From contig NZ_FXTK01000004.1 of assembly GCF_900182695.1 (NCBI RefSeq), positions 1 to 64,000 of the forward strand: 64,000 bases of DNA, written 5' to 3'. The stretch is from Paracoccus laeviglucosivorans (GTDB lineage: Bacteria > Pseudomonadota > Alphaproteobacteria > Rhodobacterales > Rhodobacteraceae). This document shows positions 19,523-32,971 of the stretch, piece by piece (positions within the stretch are counted from its first letter, which is position 1; each line of letters starts with the position of its first letter). The notes beneath the pieces were generated by a model. That model saw only the letters and a program-made list of their open reading frames with translations. It ran no database searches and was not told the origin of the DNA. The position numbers and the translations under genes are program-made.

Positions 19523-20349
19523 CGCGCTTCGCGCCCTCGCCCACCGGGCCGCTGCATCTGGGGCACGCCTTCGCGGCGCTGACGGCGGCGCGGCTGGCCT
19601 CGCCCGGCGGGTTCCTGCTGCGGATCGAGGATATTGACCAAAGCCGCAGCCGCCCGGAATACGAGGCGCAGATCGCCACCGACCTGCACTGGCTGGGGCT
19701 GGACTGGCCGGAGCCCGTCATGCGCCAGTCGGACCGCCTGCCCGCCTATCAATCGGCGCTGGACCGTCTGGCGGCGCTGGACCTGCTGTATCCCTGTGAC
19801 TGCAACCGTGCCGACATCCGCGCCGCGTTGTCGGCCCCGCAGGAAGGTGCACCGATCATCGGACCCGACGGTCCGGTCTATCCCGGCACCTGCCGTCATC
19901 GTCCCATGGCCGAGGCTAACCCGCACGACGCGATCCGCCTGAACGCAGACCGCGCGTTTCATCACCTGCGCCTCGGCACGCTTGGCTTCCACGACGAAAC
20001 CATGTCGCATCCAATGCATATGTCGCACACCGATTTTCTAACGAAAATCGGCGATGTGGTCTTGGCCCGGCGCGGCATGGGGACCAGCTATCACCTGTCT
20101 GTGGTGGTCGATGATGCGGCCCAAGGCATCACGCTGGTCACCCGCGGCACGGATCTGCTGGAAAGCACCCATATCCACATCCTGCTGCAACGCCTGCTGG
20201 GTCTGCCGACGCCGCGCTATCACCATCACCGCCTGATCCGCGACGATGACGGCAAGCGGCTGGCCAAGCGCGACGATGCCCGCGCCTTGCAGCTTTATCG
20301 GGACCAAGGCGTGTCGCCCACGCAGATCCGGGTCATGCTAGGCCTCTGA
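19504..20349 (+). CDS. gluQ: Glutamyl-Q tRNA(Asp) synthetase
   Basis: A 281-residue truncated GluRS paralogue that attaches glutamate to queuosine at tRNA-Asp position 34. HIGH reads HLGH within [18 protein letters not shown], the zinc-site cysteines are in CDCNR and TCRH, and the KMSKS equivalent is KRLAKRDDA. It lacks the anticodon-binding domain, as expected. The start overlaps trmFO. The 3' end overlaps hisI on the other strand by 12 bases. Confidence 0.93.
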   Translation: MAGHTVTRFAPSPTGPLHLGHAFAALTAARLASPGGFLLRIEDIDQSRSRPEYEAQIATDLHWLGLDWPEPVMRQSDRLPAYQSALDRLAALDLLYPCDCNRADIRAALSAPQEGAPIIGPDGPVYPGTCRHRPMAEANPHDAIRLNADRAFHHLRLGTLGFHDETMSHPMHMSHTDFLTKIGDVVLARRGMGTSYHLSVVVDDAAQGITLVTRGTDLLESTHIHILLQRLLGLPTPRYHHHRLIRDDDGKRLAKRDDARALQLYRDQGVSPTQIRVMLGL

Positions 20350-20697
20350 AGGCGCCATGATCACGACCTCAGCCCCGTCGCGCACGGCGGTGTAAAAGCA
20401 ACTGCGCCGGTTGGTATGACAGGCAGGCCCCGTCTGATCGACCAGCACAAGCAAGCAATCACGGTCGCAATCCACCCTCAGTTCGACCAGTTTCTGCACA
20501 TGACCCGAGCTTTCGCCCTTGATCCAGAAGGCCTGCCGCGACCGCGACCAATAGGTCACACGCCCAGACGCCAGTGTTTGCGTCACGGCCTCGGCGTTCA
20601 TCCACGCGACCATCAGCACCTCATGCGAAGCATGATCCTGCGCCACAACGGGGATCAGACCGTTGGCGTCATATTTCAAGCTGGCGGGATCGAACAT
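20338..20697 (-). CDS. hisI: Phosphoribosyl-AMP cyclohydrolase
   Basis: A 119-residue single-domain HisI (no HisE fusion), the third step of histidine biosynthesis. [20 protein letters not shown] and the zinc/magnesium motif [27 protein letters not shown] are complete. An ATG at 20715 is possible, but [13 protein letters not shown] at 20697 follows AAAGGAAA at 7 bases and is preferred. Other his genes are not in the window. It overlaps gluQ tail to tail. Confidence 0.94.
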   Translation of the reverse strand: MFDPASLKYDANGLIPVVAQDHASHEVLMVAWMNAEAVTQTLASGRVTYWSRSRQAFWIKGESSGHVQKLVELRVDCDRDCLLVLVDQTGPACHTNRRSCFYTAVRDGAEVVIMAPSEA

Positions 20698-20763
20698 CGG
20701 CTTTCCTTTCGGCATTGCCGCACCTATCTAGTCGGGACGCGCTCCCAGGGAAAGCCCAAGGCC

Positions 20764-21201
20764 ATGTCCGCAACCTCCGACAGCGATCTGATGCAGCTTT
20801 ATTCGCGGCGCATTCTGGCACTGGCCACGGACATCCCGCATCTGGGCAAGCTGGAGAATGCGACCGGCAGTGCCCATCGCCGTTCCCCGCAATGCGGATC
20901 ATCGGTGACGGCGCATGTCCGGATGGAAAACGGCCGCATAGCGGATTTCGCGCAAGAGGTGCGGGCCTGCGCGCTTGGTCAAGCCTCGGCGGGTGTGCTG
21001 GGCCAGCAGGTTATTGGCCGCAGCCGCGATGAAATCGCCCGCGCCCGCGACGAATTGGCAGCGATGCTGAAAACGGACGGACCCGCCCCGCAAGCCCCGT
21101 TCGAGGCATTGGAGACCCTGCTTCCCGCCCGCGAATTTCCCAATCGCCACGCCTCGATTCTGTTGGCATGGGACGCGACGCTGGGCGCGATCGACGCCTG
21201 A
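20764..21201 (+). CDS. Iron-sulfur cluster assembly scaffold (IscU/NifU N-terminal type)
   Basis: A 145-residue protein resembling NifU_N scaffolds. Cysteines occur in SPQCGSSVTAHV and VRACALGQASAGVL, matching the GxxxCG...ACxLGQAS pattern of the alphaproteobacterial group. The third scaffold cysteine of canonical IscU is not evident, so it may be a specialised carrier. The ATG at 20764 is in the 66-bp gap divergent from hisI. It probably works in the cytoplasm with SUF, whose sufE lies at 28628. Confidence 0.75.
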   Translation: MSATSDSDLMQLYSRRILALATDIPHLGKLENATGSAHRRSPQCGSSVTAHVRMENGRIADFAQEVRACALGQASAGVLGQQVIGRSRDEIARARDELAAMLKTDGPAPQAPFEALETLLPAREFPNRHASILLAWDATLGAIDA

Positions 21202-21271
21202 TTTCTCGGTTCTTCAAATACCCCCGCCGGAGGCGTTCTTACGGCACTTTCGGAATAAGCTGAAACCGACA

Positions 21272-21300
21272 TGAAAAAGCCGGCCCCCTGCGGGACCGGC
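21272..21300 (-). terminator. Rho-independent terminator
   Basis: GCCGGCCCC (21279-21287) and GGGACCGGC (21292-21300) pair with one mismatch. The A-run at 21274-21278 gives a U-tract on the minus strand, matching the end of the small membrane-protein transcript. Confidence 0.7.
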
Positions 21301-21395
21301 AGTTACGCGCATTCTGCGACCGGGGGACGGTCACGGCTTACCAGGCGATAAAGCCGCCAAAGCGCGGGGCAGGGAAAATTCAAGAAATCAGGGCT

Positions 21396-21503
21396 TCACG
21401 CCGCAGTCAGGATCGGTGTGACCGCAGGCATGGAAAACAGGATGATGGCCGTCACCGAAATCGCAACGACGCCCACCAGATCGGCCAGAGTTTCGCGAGT
21501 CAT
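21396..21503 (-). CDS. 35-residue single-pass membrane protein
   Basis: A short frame encodes MTRETLADLVGVVAISVTAI and then a hydrophobic stretch ending PAVTPILTAA. It is one membrane helix (about residues 8-28) with a short charged N-terminus. GGAG lies 7 bases before the ATG and a terminator follows about 100 bases after the stop, which supports a real transcript. The open frame runs upstream to 21620, but that part lacks a ribosome-binding site. No family recognised. Confidence 0.55.
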   Translation of the reverse strand: MTRETLADLVGVVAISVTAIILFSMPAVTPILTAA

Positions 21504-21624
21504 GTCAGTCTCCACGGTTTGTTTATCCTTTGTTCTCATCGCGAGCCGATTCTGTAAAGAACTTTTTAGGAACATTTGCTGAAAACTTAACGCGGCGCGT
21601 TCTTCTGCAACGCGGAACAAAAGT

Positions 21625-26185
<4,561 letters not shown>

Positions 26186-26227
26186 GTGATAGCGGCGGAC
26201 GCGCGCCCTTGTCCAGCGGTCAGCGCG

Positions 26228-26944
26228 TCAGGCGCGCAGTGCCATGCGTTCCGCGCTTTGCCCATCGACGACCGGATCGCGCAAAACATAGCCGCGCCCC
26301 CAGACCGTTTCGATGTGACTTTCACCATTCAGAACTGCCGCCAGTTTCTTGCGCAGCTTACAGACGAAAACGTCGATGATCTTCAGTTCGGGTTCATCCA
26401 TGCCGCCATAAAGATGGTTCAGGAACATCTCTTTGGTCAGCGTGGTTCCCTTGCGCAGGCTGAGCAGCTCCAGAATCTGGTATTCCTTGCCGGTAAGATT
26501 GACCGCGCGCCCCGCCACCTCGACCGAACGGGCGTCAAGGTTCACGATCATGTCGCCGGTGCGGATGACCGATTGGCTGTGACCTTTGGACCGTCGAATG
26601 ATCGCCTGAATGCGGGCAACCAGTTCGTCGCGGTTAAAGGGCTTGGTCATGTAGTCATCCGCCCCGAAGCCAAAGCCCTTCAGCTTGCTTTCAGTGTCAT
26701 CCGAACCCGTCAGGATAAGAATAGGGGTATCGACGCGCGACATACGGATCTGGCGCAGCACTTCCATCCCGTGCATGTCGGGAAGGTCCAGATCCAGCAG
26801 GATCAGATCGTAATCATATAGCTTGGCAAGATCGATGCCTTCTTCGCCCATATCCGTTCGGTAGGTGTTGTAATTCGCATGGTTCAGCATCAGTTCGATG
26901 CTGCGCGCGGTTGTCGGATCATCCTCGACAAGAAGGATTCGCAT
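26228..26944 (-). CDS. ctrA: Cell-cycle response regulator CtrA
   Basis: A 238-residue OmpR-type regulator. The receiver [20 protein letters not shown] has the phospho-Asp in [13 protein letters not shown] and the conserved Lys in [11 protein letters not shown]. The C-terminal winged helix has [32 protein letters not shown], the highly conserved CtrA DNA-binding surface. It recognises TTAA-N7-TTAA. In Caulobacter it controls the cell cycle; in Rhodobacterales it is mainly tied to motility and gene transfer agents. Start 26944 follows AGGGG at 8 bases. sciP lies immediately upstream on the same strand. Confidence 0.96.
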   Translation of the reverse strand: MRILLVEDDPTTARSIELMLNHANYNTYRTDMGEEGIDLAKLYDYDLILLDLDLPDMHGMEVLRQIRMSRVDTPILILTGSDDTESKLKGFGFGADDYMTKPFNRDELVARIQAIIRRSKGHSQSVIRTGDMIVNLDARSVEVAGRAVNLTGKEYQILELLSLRKGTTLTKEMFLNHLYGGMDEPELKIIDVFVCKLRKKLAAVLNGESHIETVWGRGYVLRDPVVDGQSAERMALRA

Positions 26945-26992
26945 GTTGATAGCCCCTGATTGACGGTCACGCGCATTGGTCACACGGAATAG

Positions 26993-27007
26993 TTAATATC
27001 ACGTTAC
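26993..27007. promoter_or_regulatory. Candidate CtrA box upstream of ctrA
   Basis: TTAA (26993-26996), seven bases, then TTAC (27004-27007): 7 of 8 consensus bases of TTAA-N7-TTAA. It lies about 50 bp upstream of the ctrA start, suggesting autoregulation. Confidence 0.45.
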
Positions 27008-27034
27008 TGGCTTGTGATGGATAGACAAAACAAT

Positions 27035-27310
27035 TCAAAGTTGTCTAAATTTCTGAAGCTTCGTGATTTTCAAAGCATTGCTGCCGTGACGCGCAAAGGC
27101 ACTTGTCCATGCCTCAAATTCCTCTTCGCTGAGGTCATAACGGGCAATTGCGTCCTCGCGGGCCAGAAGGCCATGCTGGACCGCTGCCACCACCATCGCC
27201 TTGCGCCGCGCAACCCAACGCACCCCTGCGGGCGGCAGATCGGCCAGCGTAAGGATCGTTCCATCGGGCAGCATGGCCGTACGCGGGCCTGTGGTCTTTT
27301 TCAGAAACAT
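27035..27310 (-). CDS. sciP: CtrA inhibitor SciP (DUF1153)
   Basis: A 91-residue helix-turn-helix protein: MFLKKTTGPRTAMLPDGTIL, then TLADLPPAGVRWVARRKAMVVAAVQHGLL and AIARYDLSEEEFEAWTSAF. The LPPxxxRWVxRRKxxVVxAVxxGL core is the DUF1153/SciP signature. In Caulobacter SciP binds CtrA and blocks its activation of target promoters. The start at 27310 follows AGGA at 8 bases; the open frame further upstream has no family match. Gap to ctrA is 90 bp. Confidence 0.9.
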   Translation of the reverse strand: MFLKKTTGPRTAMLPDGTILTLADLPPAGVRWVARRKAMVVAAVQHGLLAREDAIARYDLSEEEFEAWTSAFARHGSNALKITKLQKFRQL

Positions 27311-27354
27311 GGGCGAAATCCTGTCTTTCTTGGCCCTGTTCTGCCCAAAACTTC

Positions 27355-27369
27355 TTAATTCACCGTGAA
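27355..27369. promoter_or_regulatory. Weak CtrA-like box upstream of sciP
   Basis: TTAA (27355-27358), N7, TGAA (27366-27369) matches 7 of 8 consensus bases, 45 bp upstream of the sciP start. A single near match is only suggestive. Confidence 0.3.
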
Positions 27370-27397
27370 ACGTGACCGCTTTCACCGGGTCCTGCCC

Positions 27398-27425
27398 TTG
27401 AGAATTCCGCATTTTTTCTTATAAA
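27398..27425 (+). promoter_or_regulatory. Candidate sigma-70 promoter of mnmA
   Basis: TTGAGA (27398-27403), a 16-base spacer and TATAAA (27420-27425) match the consensus at 5/6 in each hexamer. Transcription would start near 27432, about 47 bases before the chosen mnmA ATG. Confidence 0.5.
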
Positions 27426-27478
27426 TGTAATGAACTCCGGCGGGGCCCATGGCCCGCAGGCAGCACCAAGGACGATCC

Positions 27479-28648
27479 ATGACAGCCCCGACCTCTATCC
27501 TGCGCGATGAAGCGCGCGACATGCCATTGAATTCGCTGGGTTTTGCGAAACCTCCGGCGCAGACACGCGTGGTCGTGGCCATGTCGGGCGGTGTGGACAG
27601 TTCGGTTGTGGCCGCGATGCTGGCCGCCGAAGGTTATGACGTCATCGGCGTGACCTTGCAGCTTTACGATCACGGCGCGGCTTTGGCCAAAAAAGGCGCT
27701 TGCTGCGCGGGTCAGGACATCCATGACGCGCGCCGCGTGGCGGAACGGATCGGTTTTCCGCACTATGTCCTTGATTACGAAAACAAGTTCCGTGAATCCG
27801 TGATCGAGGAATTCGCCGACGCCTATCTGGCGGGCGCGACCCCCGTCCCCTGCATCCGCTGCAATGAGCGCGTGAAGTTCCGCGATCTGCTGCAAACCGC
27901 ACGCGAACTGGATGCCGACTGCATGGCGACAGGTCATTACATCCGCCGTTTCGAAGGTGCGGCGGGGCCTGAACTGCACATGGCTGCCGACGCGAACCGC
28001 GATCAAAGCTATTTCCTGTTCTCGACCACGGATGAGCAGTTGGATTTCCTGCGCTTTCCGCTGGGCGGGCTGCAAAGCAAGGCCGAAACCCGTGAGCTGG
28101 CGCAGAAATTCGGCCTTGCCGTGGCGGACAAGCCCGACAGTCAGGACATCTGCTTCGTGCCGAACGGCAACTATGCCAGCGTGATCGAAAAGCTGCGTCC
28201 CGGTGCGGCCGATCCCGGCGAGATCGTGGATATGGACGGCAACGTGCTGGGCCAGCATCGCGGCGTCATCCATTACACCATCGGCCAGCGGCGCGGTCTG
28301 GGCATCGGCGGCCTTGGCGATCCGCTGTTCGTCGTGCGGCTGGAGCCGGACACGCGCCGCGTGGTCGTTGGCCCGAAACAGGCGCTGGCGACCCGCATCG
28401 TGCCGGTGACCGAGGTGAACTGGCTGGGCGATGAGCCCTTCGAAGGCGAGATCGCGATCACCGCGCGCATCCGCTCGACCCGTCCGCCGCGCCCGGCGAT
28501 CCTGCGCCCGACCGGCCCTAACCGCGCCGAAATCGAGCTTCTGGATGCCGAGGAGGGCGTCAGTCCGGGTCAGGCCTGCGTGTTCTACGCGACCGAAGGG
28601 ACGCGGGTTCTGGGCGGCGGCTGGATTTCACACCGCCGCGGCAGCTAA
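27479..28648 (+). CDS. mnmA: tRNA-specific 2-thiouridylase MnmA
   Basis: A 389-residue enzyme that thiolates U34 of tRNAs for Lys, Glu and Gln. The PP-loop is [18 protein letters not shown]. Catalytic cysteines are expected in [14 protein letters not shown] and [13 protein letters not shown], both present, with CATGHYIRR in this form as [10 protein letters not shown]. An N-terminal extension of about 35 residues precedes the PP-loop. ATG at 27479 follows AAGGA at 7 bases. The 3' end overlaps sufE, on the other strand, by 21 bases. Confidence 0.95.
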   Translation: MTAPTSILRDEARDMPLNSLGFAKPPAQTRVVVAMSGGVDSSVVAAMLAAEGYDVIGVTLQLYDHGAALAKKGACCAGQDIHDARRVAERIGFPHYVLDYENKFRESVIEEFADAYLAGATPVPCIRCNERVKFRDLLQTARELDADCMATGHYIRRFEGAAGPELHMAADANRDQSYFLFSTTDEQLDFLRFPLGGLQSKAETRELAQKFGLAVADKPDSQDICFVPNGNYASVIEKLRPGAADPGEIVDMDGNVLGQHRGVIHYTIGQRRGLGIGGLGDPLFVVRLEPDTRRVVVGPKQALATRIVPVTEVNWLGDEPFEGEIAITARIRSTRPPRPAILRPTGPNRAEIELLDAEEGVSPGQACVFYATEGTRVLGGGWISHRRGS

Positions 28649-29038
28649 CAGGCGGATACGTTCCACCATCGCGCGCAACCCGTTCGAGCGTTGGGCCGAC
28701 AGATGCTCCTCCAGCCCCAGCCGGCGCAGCTCGGCGGGGGCGTCGATCGCGCTGACCTGCCCGACCGGCACACCGGAATAAAGCGCGTGCAAAATGGCGA
28801 TCAGACCGCGCACGATCAGGGCATCGCTTTCCCCGTCAAAGTCGAAAACCCCACCCTCGATCCGCGGCATGATCCAGACCTGACTGGCGCAACCGTCCAC
28901 CTTGGTCGCGGGCACCTGCAGCGCGGGATCAAGCGGCGGCATCGCCTTGCCCAGTTCGATGACATGGCGATAACGCTCCTCCCAGTCCTCAAGGAAATCG
29001 AAGGTTTCGGCGATCTCTTCAAAGGCGGGCGTGGCCAT
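28628..29038 (-). CDS. sufE: Cysteine desulfuration protein SufE
   Basis: A 136-residue sulfur acceptor that takes persulfide from SufS for Fe-S assembly. [24 protein letters not shown] and [12 protein letters not shown], with the acceptor Cys in GCASQVW, are canonical. The start MATPAFEEI at 29038 follows AAAGGAT. The open frame extends further upstream as noise. It is convergent with and overlaps mnmA by 21 bases; the other suf genes are elsewhere. Confidence 0.94.
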   Translation of the reverse strand: MATPAFEEIAETFDFLEDWEERYRHVIELGKAMPPLDPALQVPATKVDGCASQVWIMPRIEGGVFDFDGESDALIVRGLIAILHALYSGVPVGQVSAIDAPAELRRLGLEEHLSAQRSNGLRAMVERIRLLAAAAV

Positions 29039-29164
29039 CGGGGCATCCTTTCGCAGCGGGCGTCCTGCCATAGCGCGCGCCGCGCATAAGGTCAAAGAGG
29101 CTTTCGCGCCCCGGCGCTTTGCCTTATCAACGGGCGGGACAAGGACAGGGACAGGACGGCGGAC

Positions 29165-29671
29165 ATGCGCTTCAGAACATTGGGCTATATCTGCGTTGCG
29201 GCGCTGGTGCTGGCCGGATGCGGACGCTTTGGCAGCGATAGCGGCCTGAACCCGATGCGCTGGTTCGGCGGCAATGAACCGCCGCCGACGCTGGAGCCGG
29301 AAGGCGGCTACCAGGCCGTCGCGCAAGACCTGCGCTCGCCCCTGGCGCAAGTCACCGGCGCGCGGTGGGAACCGCTTTACGAAGGCCGCATGCTGGTCGT
29401 GACCGGCCTGCCCGCGACCAAAGGCTGGTGGGATGTCGCGCTGGTGACCGAGGTTGCCATGCCCAGCGGACGTATTCGCCCCGATGAAAACGGAGTGCTG
29501 CGGCTGCGGCTGGTCGGCAACCCGCCCGATCCCAGCAGCGCGACGGCGCGTCTTGCAGTCAATCCGGCCAGCGATACCGTGACCGTCGCCATGACCCTGT
29601 CGCATGAGGCGCTGGCAGGTCTGACCCAAGTGGTCATCACCGGCGGCAATGCCGTGACGCTACGCCCCTGA
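29165..29671 (+). CDS. Lipoprotein of unknown function
   Basis: A 168-residue protein with signal MRFRTLGYICVAALVLAGCG; Cys19 in the lipobox LAGC is the lipidation site. The mature domain is beta-rich (WEPLYEGRMLVVTGL, GWWDVALVTEV, LRLRLVG) with an NPMRWFGG segment near the N-terminus. It is known only as a conserved hypothetical lipoprotein type in Rhodobacterales as far as I can judge. It is probably attached to the outer membrane. Monocistronic, with a strong terminator after it. Confidence 0.75.
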   Translation: MRFRTLGYICVAALVLAGCGRFGSDSGLNPMRWFGGNEPPPTLEPEGGYQAVAQDLRSPLAQVTGARWEPLYEGRMLVVTGLPATKGWWDVALVTEVAMPSGRIRPDENGVLRLRLVGNPPDPSSATARLAVNPASDTVTVAMTLSHEALAGLTQVVITGGNAVTLRP

Positions 29672-29690
29672 AAACGACACAACCGCAAAC

Positions 29691-29720
29691 AAAAAGGGCG
29701 CCGAACGGGGCGCCCTTTGT
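29691..29720. terminator. Bidirectional rho-independent terminator
   Basis: AAAGGGCGCC (29693-29702) and GGCGCCCTTT (29709-29718) form a perfect 10-bp stem, loop 6. There is an A-run on the left and T's on the right. It serves the lipoprotein gene (+) and the GNAT gene (-). Confidence 0.85.
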
Positions 29721-29741
29721 CATTCGGGATTGTCGCGACCC

Positions 29742-30290
29742 TCAGGCCATCTTGCGCAGATAGGTCCAGGTGGACACGCGGGAATTGCGCGCGACCGACC
29801 AGCTTTCAGCATCGCCCAGATATTCAAAGCCGCAATTGGTCAGCACACGGGCCGAGCCGGGATTGTCCTGAAACGCCTCGGCGAACAGGGTGCGCGAGCC
29901 ATGCGGGTTCGCTGCGACCAGCGCCTGCACTGCCTCGGTCGCGAAGCCCGTGTTCCAGAAGCCCGCACCGACCCAGAAGCCCAGTTCGGACTGATCGCTT
30001 TCCAGCCGGGTCAGGGACACGACGCCCAGCAGCTCGGCCAGCTTGTTCGCAGACCCGTCGATCGCCCAGACGTCTTCGTCCCGCTCAGCGGCCATGGCGC
30101 GTTTGACATAGCTGTCGGTCGCGCCCGGCGGCAACGGATGGGGGATGGACCGCGTGCCTTCGGCGACGCGGCGGTCTTCGGTGTAATGGGCAATCAGCCC
30201 GGCATCCGATACGCGCAGGGGGCGCAGCACGAAACGTTCGGTCGCGATCACTGCCTGTGCATTCATACCCGGTGCGATCAGGTTATTCAT
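29742..30290 (-). CDS. GNAT N-acetyltransferase, RimJ/RimL type
   Basis: A 182-residue acetyltransferase: ERFVLRPLRVSDAGLIAHY, then ELGFWVGAGFWNTGFATEAVQALV, with the acetyl-CoA loop in GFWNTGFATEA (Q/RxxGxG/A position), and NPGSARVLTNCGFEYLG. The family acetylates ribosomal proteins, peptides or small molecules; the substrate is unknown. ATG at 30290 follows GGAGGAG; an upstream ATG at 30320 is less likely. It is downstream of rpmA on the same strand but separated by a hairpin. Confidence 0.85.
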   Translation of the reverse strand: MNNLIAPGMNAQAVIATERFVLRPLRVSDAGLIAHYTEDRRVAEGTRSIPHPLPPGATDSYVKRAMAAERDEDVWAIDGSANKLAELLGVVSLTRLESDQSELGFWVGAGFWNTGFATEAVQALVAANPHGSRTLFAEAFQDNPGSARVLTNCGFEYLGDAESWSVARNSRVSTWTYLRKMA

Positions 30291-30344
30291 TTTTGTCTCC
30301 TCCCACCTACTCGGAAACATATGTGGACGATCTCCGAAATGTCG

Positions 30345-30376
30345 AAGGGGACCGGCTCGCGCCGATCCCCTTTTTT
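30345..30376 (+). terminator. Terminator-like hairpin pointing to the plus strand
   Basis: AAGGGGACCGGC (30345-30356) pairs with GCCGATCCCCTT (30361-30372), one mismatch, followed by a T6 run on the plus strand. Both flanking genes are on the minus strand, where the U-tract is poor. Most simply it ends rpmA as a hairpin; an antisense transcript is possible. Confidence 0.6.
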
Positions 30377-30398
30377 AACACCGGAGTGTAAAATCGGC

Positions 30399-30671
30399 TT
30401 ACTCGGCAGCCTCAAGATTTGCGGGCAGCACGGAAATGAAGGTACGGCCCTTGAGGCCCTTCTTGAAGGTCACGACGCCATCGGTCAGCGCGAACAGCGT
30501 GTGGTCGCGGCCCATGCCGACATTTGCACCGGCCCACCAGGTGGTGCCGCGCTGACGGACAAGGATGTTGCCTGCGACAGCCGATTGGCCGCCATACAGT
30601 TTCACGCCAAGACGACGACCAGCCGAATCGCGACCGTTGCGGGACGAACCGCCTGCTTTTTTATGTGCCAT
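30399..30671 (-). CDS. rpmA: Ribosomal protein L27
   Basis: A 90-residue L27. The N-terminus [20 protein letters not shown] is the conserved tail reaching the peptidyl transferase centre. The rest reads [22 protein letters not shown] and [16 protein letters not shown]. It lies 12 bp downstream of rplU, the universal rplU-rpmA pair. The tail EAAE is slightly extended. Confidence 0.97.
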   Translation of the reverse strand: MAHKKAGGSSRNGRDSAGRRLGVKLYGGQSAVAGNILVRQRGTTWWAGANVGMGRDHTLFALTDGVVTFKKGLKGRTFISVLPANLEAAE

Positions 30672-30683
30672 GGGTCAGTCTCC

Positions 30684-31067
30684 TCAGTTGGCGGTTTCGG
30701 TGTGGGCTTCGCGGCGCGCGATGCGCGAACCAACGGCAGCCTTGACGTCGGACTTGTCGGCGCCGCTTTCCAGCAGGTCGGTGACGCGCAGCAGGGTCAG
30801 TTGCTGACGGTGACCACGGGTGCGCTGCGACGAATGCTTCCGGCGGCGTTTCACATAGGTGATGACCTTGTCAGCCTTGATGGTGTCGATGACTTCGGCC
30901 TGAACAGCCGCGCCCGAAACCAGCGGCGCACCGATGGTCGAGCCGATCATCAGCACTTCGTTGAACTGCACCTTGTCGCCGGCTTCTGCATCCAGCTTTT
31001 CAACGCGCAGCACGTCACCGGATTGAACCCGGTATTGCTTGCCGCCCGTCTTGAGAACTGCGAACAT
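30684..31067 (-). CDS. rplU: Ribosomal protein L21
   Basis: A 127-residue L21 beginning MFAVLKTGGKQYRVQSGDVL, with VITYVKRRRKHSSQRTRGHRQ in the rRNA-binding loop. A C-terminal extension (LLESGADKSDVKAAVGSRIARRE) typical of alphaproteobacteria follows. ATG at 31067 follows AAGGA. Its promoter should lie between 31068 and the miaB terminator at 31167. Confidence 0.96.
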   Translation of the reverse strand: MFAVLKTGGKQYRVQSGDVLRVEKLDAEAGDKVQFNEVLMIGSTIGAPLVSGAAVQAEVIDTIKADKVITYVKRRRKHSSQRTRGHRQQLTLLRVTDLLESGADKSDVKAAVGSRIARREAHTETAN

Positions 31068-31166
31068 TCGCATCTTCCTTTTCTGCCGCATCCTGTGGCC
31101 CCTGCTTGCGCAGGTGTTCCGGGTTAAAACCCGCCTTCGGACAGCGCACCCTTGATCTGGGTGAGA

Positions 31167-31208
31167 TTAAAAATAACGACCGGCAACGAGCGTAGGCCCG
31201 GCCGGTCG
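31167..31208 (-). terminator. Rho-independent terminator of miaB
   Basis: CGACCGGC (31177-31184) and GCCGGTCG (31201-31208) form a perfect 8-bp stem with a 16-base loop. The A-rich run 31167-31176 gives UUAUUUUUAA on the minus strand, 39 bases after the miaB stop. Confidence 0.75.
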
Positions 31209-31246
31209 CAGTCATATGGGGGATTCGCGCCCCAAAGTCAACGAAA

Positions 31247-32575
31247 TTAGGCGATCAGCTCACCCGCCAACGAGTTGGACGAACTGGCCTTGATGCGGAC
31301 GCGGACCAGATCACCGACCTTGGCATCGGGCGCATCGACAAAGACCGCATGCAGATAATCGGACTTGCCCACCATCTGGCCCGGCAGACGGCCCGGTTTT
31401 TCGAACAGCACGCCCATTTCGCGCCCGACCATGCCTTCCTGTGTGGCTTTCTGCTGGCGGGTCAGCAGCGCCTGAAGTTCCTGCAGGCGCGCATCGGCCA
31501 GGGCGCTGTCCACCTCGGGGCGGTCATAGGCGGGCGTGCCGGGGCGCGGCGAATACTTGAAGCTATAGGCCATGCCGAAGCCCACTTTTTCCACCAGATC
31601 CAGCGTATCGCGGTGGTCCTGGTCGGTCTCGCCCGGAAAGCCCACGATAAAATCGCTGGTCATCACGATGTCGGGACGCGCATCGCGGATGCGGTCGATC
31701 AGGCGCAGGTAATGCTCGGCGGTATGCTTGCGGTTCATCGCCTTGAGAATGCGGTCACTGCCCGATTGCACCGGCAGATGCAGATATGGCATCAGCTTGG
31801 GTTCGGCCCGATGCGCCTCGATCAGGTCATCGGCCATGTCATTGGGATGGCTGGTCGTATATCGGATGCGGTCCAGCCCGTCGATTTCGGCAATCGCGCG
31901 GATCAGGCGGCCAAAGCCCCATTCGCCGCCCTGCCCCTCGCCGTGCCAACCGTTGACGTTCTGGCCCAGCAACGTGATTTCGCGCACGCCGCGCGCCACC
32001 AGATCGCGGGCCTCGGCCAGAATGCGCGACACCGGACGGCTGACCTCGGCCCCGCGGGTATAGGGCACGACGCAAAAGGCGCAGAACTTGTCGCAACCTT
32101 CCTGCACCGTCAGGAACGCGGCAGGCGCGCGACGGGTGGCGGGCGATTTCGGCAGATGCTCGAACTTGTCTTCGGCGGGAAATTCCGTGTCCACGCCCCG
32201 GCCCGCACGCGCCATGGCAGGCAGGCGGTGATAGGCCTGTGGCCCCACGACCAGATCGACGATGGGCATCCGGCGCTGGATCTCTTCGCCCTCGGCCTGT
32301 GCGACGCAACCCGCGACGCCGATCTTCAGATCGGGCCGTTCGGCTTTCAGCGGCTTCAGGCGGCCAAGGTCGGAATACAGCTTTTCGGCCGCCTTTTCGC
32401 GGATGTGGCAGGTGTTCAGCAGCACCATATCGGCTTCGGACTGGTCTTCGGTCAGGACATAGCCTTCGGCGCCCATGGCCTCGGCCATGCGCTGACTGTC
32501 ATAGACGTTCATCTGGCAGCCATAGGTCTTGATGAAAAGCTTCTTTGCTGCCTGCGATGTGGCTTGGTCGGTCAT
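31247..32575 (-). CDS. miaB: tRNA-2-methylthio-N6-dimethylallyladenosine synthase
   Basis: A 442-residue radical SAM methylthiotransferase acting on A37 of tRNA. The N-terminal cluster cysteines are in [19 protein letters not shown] and GVAGCVAQ. The radical SAM motif is [17 protein letters not shown], and a TRAM domain ends the protein ([20 protein letters not shown]). The open frame extends to 33001, but [19 protein letters not shown] at 32575 starts the family domain and follows AAGGA. It is divergent from a TfoX-like gene across 66 bp. Confidence 0.96.
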   Translation of the reverse strand: MTDQATSQAAKKLFIKTYGCQMNVYDSQRMAEAMGAEGYVLTEDQSEADMVLLNTCHIREKAAEKLYSDLGRLKPLKAERPDLKIGVAGCVAQAEGEEIQRRMPIVDLVVGPQAYHRLPAMARAGRGVDTEFPAEDKFEHLPKSPATRRAPAAFLTVQEGCDKFCAFCVVPYTRGAEVSRPVSRILAEARDLVARGVREITLLGQNVNGWHGEGQGGEWGFGRLIRAIAEIDGLDRIRYTTSHPNDMADDLIEAHRAEPKLMPYLHLPVQSGSDRILKAMNRKHTAEHYLRLIDRIRDARPDIVMTSDFIVGFPGETDQDHRDTLDLVEKVGFGMAYSFKYSPRPGTPAYDRPEVDSALADARLQELQALLTRQQKATQEGMVGREMGVLFEKPGRLPGQMVGKSDYLHAVFVDAPDAKVGDLVRVRIKASSSNSLAGELIA

Positions 32576-32641
32576 ACCGTGCTGTCCTTGAGGTTCCGGC
32601 GCTGATACAGGAATTGTGCTGAGTTGAAAAGTCTGGGCGAG

Positions 32642-32971
32642 ATGACGGACCTGACCACCATCCCCACCATCGGCCCCGCCACCGCCAAGGCGCTGATCGC
32701 CGCAGGCGTGCCCGATGCCGAAACGCTGCGCGGCATGGGCGCGCATGAGGCATATCGTGCTTTGCTGGTCGCGGGCGGCAAGCCGCATTTCATCTGGTAT
32801 TACGTGCTGGAGATGGCCCTGCAGGGTCGCCCCTGGAACGACTGCCGGGGCGAGGAAAAGGCCATGCTGCGACGCCGATTTGATACGCTGGTGGCGGAAA
32901 CGCGCGGCGCCCCCAGCGGGATAGATGCGGCTTTGCGCGAAATCGGCCTGCTGCCGCCTCAGCGCAGTTGA
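32642..32971 (+). CDS. TfoX C-terminal domain protein
   Basis: A 109-residue protein made of the TfoX/Sxy C-terminal domain only: [20 protein letters not shown] (helix-hairpin-helix-like), [35 protein letters not shown]. Full Sxy regulators activate competence genes with CRP in gammaproteobacteria; stand-alone C-terminal domains are common in alphaproteobacteria with unknown role. Start taken at ATG 32642 (a TTG exists at 32624). The 3' end overlaps the next gene by 13 bases. Confidence 0.82.
   Translation: MTDLTTIPTIGPATAKALIAAGVPDAETLRGMGAHEAYRALLVAGGKPHFIWYYVLEMALQGRPWNDCRGEEKAMLRRRFDTLVAETRGAPSGIDAALREIGLLPPQRS

Noticed and set aside
27398..27425. An FNR-type box in the sciP-mnmA gap
   Set aside because: TTGA is present, but no TCAA at six bases. 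The pattern is better explained as a -35/-10 promoter.
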